Part shown: positions 5,488 through 9,182 of the stretch, piece after piece
Layout of the letters: every line of letters starts with the position of its first letter
How positions within the stretch are numbered: the stretch's first letter is position 1
Assembly: GCA_026395095.1 (NCBI GenBank)
Contig: JAPLZI010000037.1
Coordinates: forward strand, 7,129 to 16,310
Length of the DNA: 9,182 nucleotides
DNA from: Candidatus Tayloriibacteriota bacterium
GTDB lineage: Bacteria; Patescibacteriota; Minisyncoccia; Phycocordibacterales; PALSA-1337
Reading direction: 5' to 3'
Position numbers and translations under genes: made by a program
Notes under the pieces: model-generated
Databases searched by the model: none
What the model was told of the DNA's origin: nothing
What the model saw: only the letters and a program-made list of their open reading frames with translations

Positions 5488-5826
5488 ATGAAAAAAACAC
5501 ATACAAAAACTAGCAAAATAGCAAGTAAAATAGCGGGCAAAATCCACCCATTGCAAGACCGCATTCTCATAAAAGAGGATACTGAGCACAATGAAAAGAA
5601 GACTTCCTCGGGGATCATTATTCCTGTCACAGTGAATGAAGATAAGGGATCGAAACGCGGCGAAGTTGTCTCGGTCGGACCAGGCAAGATAGAAGATGGC
5701 AAACTCGTGAAGCCGTCAGTAAGCGTCGGCGACACAGTTCTATTCCAGTGGGGCGATAAGATCAAGATCGACGACGATGAGTATTATCTAGTCCGCGAAT
5801 CGGAAATTCTGGCGGTGATCAATTAG
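5488..5826 (+). CDS. groES: Co-chaperonin GroES (Hsp10)
   Basis: GroES forms the heptameric lid of the GroEL chamber in the cytoplasm. From the ATG at 5488 the protein has 112 residues. The family core begins at KIHPLQDRILIKE (18-30). The mobile loop with the GroEL-binding tripeptide is SGIIIP (41-46), followed by RGEVVSVGPGK (57-67) and the C-terminal DDDEYYLVRESEILAVIN. About 17 basic residues (MKKTHTKTSKIASKIAG) precede the core, more than usual (GroES is normally about 95 residues). ATG 5488 is preferred because the promoter places the transcript start there. An in-frame ATG at 5470 and TTG at 5422 would lie within or upstream of the promoter. groEL follows after 74 bp, forming the standard operon. 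Confidence 0.93.
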   Translation: MKKTHTKTSKIASKIAGKIHPLQDRILIKEDTEHNEKKTSSGIIIPVTVNEDKGSKRGEVVSVGPGKIEDGKLVKPSVSVGDTVLFQWGDKIKIDDDEYYLVRESEILAVIN

Positions 5827-5849
5827 GGCAATTAAATAGGGTAATTAAA
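5824..5849 (+). repeat. 13-bp tandem duplication at the groES stop
   Basis: TAGGGCAATTAAA (5824-5836, beginning with the groES stop codon) is followed directly by TAGGGTAATTAAA (5837-5849), with one mismatch. This looks like a small slippage duplication in the groES-groEL spacer. Confidence 0.8.
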
Positions 5850-5900
5850 CGATAAGAAGATTTAATAACAGATAATTAACAAAATAACCGAAAAACCAAT

Positions 5901-7553
5901 ATGGCAAAAAAGATCCTATACAACGAAGCGGCGAGAAAAGCTCTGAAGGCCGGTATTGATGCTGTCGCCGATGTGGTGAAACTCACGATCGGTCCACGTG
6001 GCAGGAATGTGGTCCTCGATAAAGGCTACGGTTCGCCGACCATCACTAACGACGGCGTTTCGATTGCCAAGGAAATAACTCTCCGAGATAAATTTGAGAA
6101 TATGGGCGCCGAGATAGCAAAAGAGGTTGCTTCCAAGACAAATGAAACTGCTGGAGATGGAACGACCACAGCCACTATTTTGACGCAGGCTATTTTCAGC
6201 GAAGGCCTGAAGCAGACCACCATGGGCATGAATGCAATGGGTATCCGTTTTGGCATTGAGGCCGCCTCCAAAGATGTTGTGAAGGCTCTAAAATCAATCG
6301 CCAAACCGATAAAGAGCGATGATGAAATAAAACAGGTAGCTACTATCGCCGCCGAATCGGCCGAGCTAGGCTCGATCATTGCTGACACCATAAAGAAGGT
6401 TGGGAAGGACGGTGTAGTAACTGTCGAAGAATCGCAGACCACTAGCCTCGAATCCGAAATTGTCGAAGGTATTGAGTTCGACAAGGGCTACGTGTCTGCA
6501 TATATGATCACAAATCCCGAGAGAATGGAGGCCGAATTCAATGACCCGGCTATTCTCGTGACTGACAAAAAGATCTCTACGATAAAGGAAATTTTGCCAC
6601 TTTTGGAGCAATTGGCCCAAAGCGGCAAGAAGGACCTGGTGATCGTTGCCGAAGATGTCGACGGGGAAGCTCTCTCGACATTCATAGTGAATAAACTGCG
6701 TGGCACATTCAATGTCTTGGCGGTAAAGGCTCCTGGCTACGGAGATCGCAAGAAAGAGATGCTCGAAGATATTGCAGTCACGATCGGCGCTACTGTTATT
6801 TCGGAAGAAGTCGGCATTAAGTTTGAGAAGGCTGATTTGTCTATGCTCGGCAAGGCGCGAAGGGTGATCGCATCGAAGGACTCGACGATCATAGTTGGTG
6901 GCAAGGGGAAAAAGACCGATATTGAGGCACGAGTGGCACAGCTTCGGAAACAACGGGAGTCGACTGATTCGAAATATGACAAGGAAAAGATGGATGAACG
7001 CATCGCCAAGCTTTCCGGTGGTGTCGCGGTGATTCGTGTCGGTGCGGCCACTGAAACGGAGATGAAATATTTGAAATTAAAGATCGAGGATGCAGTAAAT
7101 GCTACGAAGGCGGCTATTGAAGAAGGTATTGTTGCCGGCGGCGGAGTAGCTCTAGTCCGTGCGGCTATTAAGGTTTGGTCAGACCCTAAAATGAATTATG
7201 TTACCCCAGAACAGGAACTTGGTTACAAGATTGTAATCAAGGCCTTGGAAGCTCCAATGAAACAGATAGCGATCAATGCTGGAAAAGACGATGGGTCGTA
7301 TATTGTTGAGACAGTGAAAAAGGAAATCGTCAAAAAAGGCAAGGAAAATACAGGTTATGACGCCTTAAAAGATGAAATTATTCCGGATATGATTCTTGCT
7401 GGCATCATCGATCCAGTCAAAGTCACTCGGCTTGGCGTTGAAAACTCTTGTTCAGCCGCGGCAATTCTCTTGACGACAGAAGCAGCCATCGCCGACGAGC
7501 CGGAAGAAAAGAAGCCTCATGAGCATGGTGGGGGTGGCGAAGTTGGGTACTAA
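5901..7553 (+). CDS. groEL: Chaperonin GroEL (Hsp60)
   Basis: A full-length 550-residue GroEL, the ATP-driven double-ring chaperonin that folds cytoplasmic proteins with GroES. Equatorial domains span about 1-135 and 410-520, and the apical domain about 190-375. ATP-site motifs are GPRGRNV (31-37), Asp51 in NDGVS and GDGTTTAT (85-92, Asp86). Asp397 in KIEDA matches the catalytic Asp398 of E. coli. The family signature AAIEEGIVAGGG is at 404-415 and GIIDPVKVTR at 501-510. The tail ends HEHGGGGEVGY instead of the common GGM repeats. The ATG has no SD and a 74-bp AT-rich leader after groES, so it is presumably translated from the groES transcript. Confidence 0.98.
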   Translation: MAKKILYNEAARKALKAGIDAVADVVKLTIGPRGRNVVLDKGYGSPTITNDGVSIAKEITLRDKFENMGAEIAKEVASKTNETAGDGTTTATILTQAIFSEGLKQTTMGMNAMGIRFGIEAASKDVVKALKSIAKPIKSDDEIKQVATIAAESAELGSIIADTIKKVGKDGVVTVEESQTTSLESEIVEGIEFDKGYVSAYMITNPERMEAEFNDPAILVTDKKISTIKEILPLLEQLAQSGKKDLVIVAEDVDGEALSTFIVNKLRGTFNVLAVKAPGYGDRKKEMLEDIAVTIGATVISEEVGIKFEKADLSMLGKARRVIASKDSTIIVGGKGKKTDIEARVAQLRKQRESTDSKYDKEKMDERIAKLSGGVAVIRVGAATETEMKYLKLKIEDAVNATKAAIEEGIVAGGGVALVRAAIKVWSDPKMNYVTPEQELGYKIVIKALEAPMKQIAINAGKDDGSYIVETVKKEIVKKGKENTGYDALKDEIIPDMILAGIIDPVKVTRLGVENSCSAAAILLTTEAAIADEPEEKKPHEHGGGGEVGY

Positions 7554-7577
7554 TTGTGGCGGCAATATGTCGATACC

Positions 7578-7657
7578 TCAAAAATCCTTATAGACAGTGA
7601 CAAAAATCTCTGACATAATTTGTGAATAAGGACATATCCTAGCCACACTGTAAATAA
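7578..7657 (-). repeat. 80-bp palindromic element, copy 2 (downstream of groEL)
   Basis: Inverted partner of 5309-5388 (62/80 identical, no gaps). The copy lies 24 bp after the groEL stop, between groEL and the convergent dehydrogenase gene. Internal hairpin AGGA-CATA-TCCT (7629-7640) and the weak pair ACAAA/TTTGT (7600-7604/7618-7622) would sit in the loop closed by the main stem, suggesting a branched RNA fold. Confidence 0.85.
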
Positions 7658-7665
7658 GGTTTTTT
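7586..7665 (+). terminator. Bidirectional terminator-like hairpin after groEL
   Basis: CCTTATAGACAGTG (7586-7599) pairs with CACTGTAAATAAGG (7646-7659): 12 of 14 positions pair, and TTTTTT follows at 7660-7665. On the minus strand the same stem is followed by ATTTTTG (7585-7579), so it could also end the convergent dehydrogenase transcript. The 46-nt structured loop is atypical. Confidence 0.5.
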
Positions 7666-7817
7666 GGGCAAGTGGCAAGGTGTACCGACCCCGATGTAAC
7701 ACTATACTAAAGTATAGTACAGTTAAAAGTGGATACAGCGCCCGCGTACAGTATCACCGTATGCAACATCAAAAAGCTCCCCCTTTATTTGTTTGTGACT
7801 AGTGTCGCACCACTTTT
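7658..7817. other. Gene-free region with several inverted repeats
   Basis: No convincing ORF or known RNA is seen between the element after groEL and the dehydrogenase stop; with the element, the gene-free stretch is 7554-7817. It contains ACTATACT-AA-AGTATAGT (7701-7718), an 8-bp perfect inverted repeat. It also has a distant pair AAAAGTGG (7725-7732)/CCACTTTT (7810-7817) and an inner pair GATAC (7732-7736)/GTATC (7751-7755). A promoter-like TAGACA-17-CATAAT at 7591-7619 points into it. It could be the structured 3' UTR of the dehydrogenase mRNA or an unrecognised small RNA. Confidence 0.4.
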
Positions 7818-8861
7818 CTATTTAATAATATTTTTCTCCTCGCCCCGAAGAAACGCGGAGATGTTTTCAATCGTAGTTTTAACAATCTCATTTTGAGCTT
7901 CGATTGTGTAATAAGCTATATGCGGCGTGATGAAAACTTCCGGCATGCGCATCAATTTGCGATAATCAGAAAGTCTCTTGGCCTGTTCCGGATGCAAAAC
8001 AGGATCAGTGAGTCGAGTGAAAAGCTTACCTGATTCCTCCTTGAGATTGCGTTCACCCTCGACGACATCCAGTCCGACGCCGCCCAAAATCTTTTTTTCA
8101 ACTCCCATTATTATCGCCTCCGTATCGCAAACCTCCCCGCGTGCTGTATTTATGAGCAGGGCACCGCGCTTAAACTTGCTGATGTTGTCCTTATTTATGA
8201 GATGGTGAGTGTCCTTACAGTATGGAACATGCAAGGTCACAATGTCTGATTGTGCCAGGAGCTCATCCAGAGAAACATATTTAAAACCAATCTCAGTTGC
8301 GGCAGCGTTATTTGGGAAAGTGTCATAAGCTATTACATTCATATCAAACCCGCGAGCGATCTTGGCGACATTCTGACCGATACGGCCGGTTCCTACGATA
8401 CCCAAGGTCTTTCCTTGTAGGTTAAAACCCATCAATCCGTACACATCGAATGAGTGGTCTTCTTTTATCCGGTGTGAAGCCTCGAGTGTTTTTCGTGATA
8501 GACCAAGAATGAGTGCAAAAGCGTATTCAGCAACCGTGCGTGAGCCGTAGGCGGGAACATTCGAGACCTTCAGTCCCTTTTTTGCCGCACAAGCCAGATT
8601 GATGTGATCGAAACCTGTAGATCTGGTTACTAACAGTTTTGTTTTCGGTAAATCCTCGATAATGTCCTTATTTACAGTCGAATTTATAAAAACCGAAACT
8701 ATTCCAGAATCTACGGCCATCCTGACAGTCGACTTGTTTAATTTTTGATTTATAAATTCAGGCTCAAATCCTCGAAGTTCGGAACTTTTTTGTAGCTCCT
8801 CTCGGAGGCATTTTTCTTCGCTCTCTCCAGCTTCAAAAAATGTTATCTTTTTGTTTTCCAT
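7818..8861 (-). CDS. NAD-dependent D-2-hydroxyacid dehydrogenase (D-lactate dehydrogenase type)
   Basis: A cytoplasmic enzyme of the D-isomer 2-hydroxyacid dehydrogenase family, which interconverts 2-oxoacids (such as pyruvate) and D-2-hydroxyacids with NAD(H). From the ATG at 8861 it has 347 residues. The Rossmann motif is GIVGTGRIG (154-162), with Asp180 ending the second strand, favouring NAD over NADP. Catalytic residues are Arg241 (NTARGE), Glu270 (LDVVEGE) and His314 (TPHIAYYT). Substrate-loop residues RSTGFDHI (80-87) and NVPAYGSRTVAEYA (101-114) fit D-lactate dehydrogenases. ATGs at 8897, 8882 and 8870 are in frame, but TATAAT at 8876-8871 lies between them and the core protein, so 8861 is chosen. 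It would regenerate NAD+ in fermentation (inference); the exact substrate cannot be read from sequence. Confidence 0.93.
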   Translation of the reverse strand: MENKKITFFEAGESEEKCLREELQKSSELRGFEPEFINQKLNKSTVRMAVDSGIVSVFINSTVNKDIIEDLPKTKLLVTRSTGFDHINLACAAKKGLKVSNVPAYGSRTVAEYAFALILGLSRKTLEASHRIKEDHSFDVYGLMGFNLQGKTLGIVGTGRIGQNVAKIARGFDMNVIAYDTFPNNAAATEIGFKYVSLDELLAQSDIVTLHVPYCKDTHHLINKDNISKFKRGALLINTARGEVCDTEAIIMGVEKKILGGVGLDVVEGERNLKEESGKLFTRLTDPVLHPEQAKRLSDYRKLMRMPEVFITPHIAYYTIEAQNEIVKTTIENISAFLRGEEKNIIK

Positions 8862-8870
8862 TTGACTCAT

Positions 8871-8876
8871 ATTATA
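8871..8876 (-). promoter_or_regulatory. -10 box (TATAAT) of the dehydrogenase gene
   Basis: Consensus TATAAT on the minus strand ends 9 nt before the ATG at 8861, so the mRNA leader would be only 2-3 nt. No clear -35 is seen. Confidence 0.5.
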
Positions 8877-8981
8877 ACCCATTTGCTCCCAAAGCACATG
8901 TGTAGTATGATTTTAACCAAAGGATTTAGCTTGGCGCTTGTTTGTGTTTATGCGCTTTATTTATCATCTTAATCAATAATT

Positions 8982-9182
8982 ATGAATAAAAATTCAAAGA
9001 ATATTGTAGTCGGTGTGGTTGTCATTATTGTGATTGCAGTTATTATCTGGTTAGTAGGCCGAGAGAAGACTTCTGTAACACCAGCAGGGAATCAGAACCA
9101 GCCAGTTGAGACCGGTACTCCTTCTGTTCCTGTGTCAGAAACCACGAAAGTTTCCGGTAGTTTGTCTAAATACCAAAATGCC
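8982..9182 (+). CDS. Membrane-anchored protein, N-terminal fragment
   Basis: The ATG at 8982 opens a frame that runs off the window end (67 codons). A short N-terminus MNKNSKN is followed by one hydrophobic helix (about 8-25, VVGVVVIIVIAVIIWLV) and a Pro/Thr/Gln-rich extracytoplasmic linker, then KVSGSLSKYQNA. It may be a membrane anchor or an uncleaved signal with an external domain beyond the window; the family cannot be named. It is divergent from the dehydrogenase across a 120-bp AT-rich spacer. TTGTTT (8938-8943) and TATCAT (8962-8967) form a weak promoter candidate. No SD is seen. Confidence 0.7.
   Translation, partial: MNKNSKNIVVGVVVIIVIAVIIWLVGREKTSVTPAGNQNQPVETGTPSVPVSETTKVSGSLSKYQNA

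Noticed and set aside
5309..7657. groESL as cargo of a composite transposon bounded by the inverted repeats
   Set aside because: No transposase and no target-site duplication are visible, and each repeat is itself a palindrome with T-runs, which fits terminators or a small repeat family better.
7818..8861. Dehydrogenase as VanH of a glycopeptide-resistance cluster
   Set aside because: No VanA-type ligase, VanX dipeptidase or two-component genes are nearby; an ordinary D-lactate dehydrogenase explains the sequence.
8862..8897. Upstream in-frame ATGs (8897, 8882, 8870) for the dehydrogenase
   Set aside because: They lie upstream of or directly against the TATAAT at 8876-8871, and the added residues (MLWEQMGYNMSQ) are not typical of the family.

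Overview
The window most resembles a chromosomal contig from a small-genome Candidate Phyla Radiation bacterium (Patescibacteria, probably a Parcubacteria-type lineage). This is inference. It rests on several small exported proteins whose mature N-terminus begins AWTAAPxSP..GNV and continues into VGIGT-type fibre repeats, on single-TM small proteins, on near-absence of Shine-Dalgarno sites, and on promoters placed so close to start codons that the mRNAs should be leaderless. TGA is used as a stop (for example at 1089-1091), so the UGA-to-Gly code of Gracilibacteria and Absconditabacteria does not apply.

Layout. (1) 2-1027 (+): 3' part of a secreted Cys-rich protein with five tandem 48-residue repeats (one carries 8 extra residues) whose Cys spacing resembles thrombospondin type 1, then a GCTDPxATNY-type module. 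(2) 1089-1994 (-): exported protein made of two RAVGPxL/NDDW beta-domains. It has two tandem consensus promoters, the window's only strong SD and a 3' hairpin. (3) 2130-5252: a surface-protein locus with mirror symmetry. Small TM protein (3039-2740) then AWTAAP fibre protein with a Peptidase_S74 domain (2726-2130) run on the minus strand. Small TM protein (3184-3456) then AWTAAP proteins of 406 and 164 aa run on the plus strand. A perfect 7-bp inverted repeat lies in the divergent promoter region. (4) 5309-7657: groES-groEL, bracketed by two inverted copies of an 80-bp palindromic element (77% identical, no gaps). (5) 7658-7817: gene-free stretch with several inverted repeats. (6) 8861-7818 (-): NAD-dependent D-2-hydroxyacid dehydrogenase of the D-lactate dehydrogenase type. 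(7) 8982 to the window end (+): start of an unknown membrane-anchored protein.

How it fits together. Regions 1-3 supply secreted or surface proteins, plausibly for attachment. GroES/GroEL is the essential chaperonin. The dehydrogenase would fit fermentative NAD+ regeneration. The least ordinary signals are the element pair around groESL, the divergent paired modules, the near-leaderless promoters and the TSP1-like repeats. No CRISPR array, tRNA, rRNA, insertion sequence or recognisable defence system was found.
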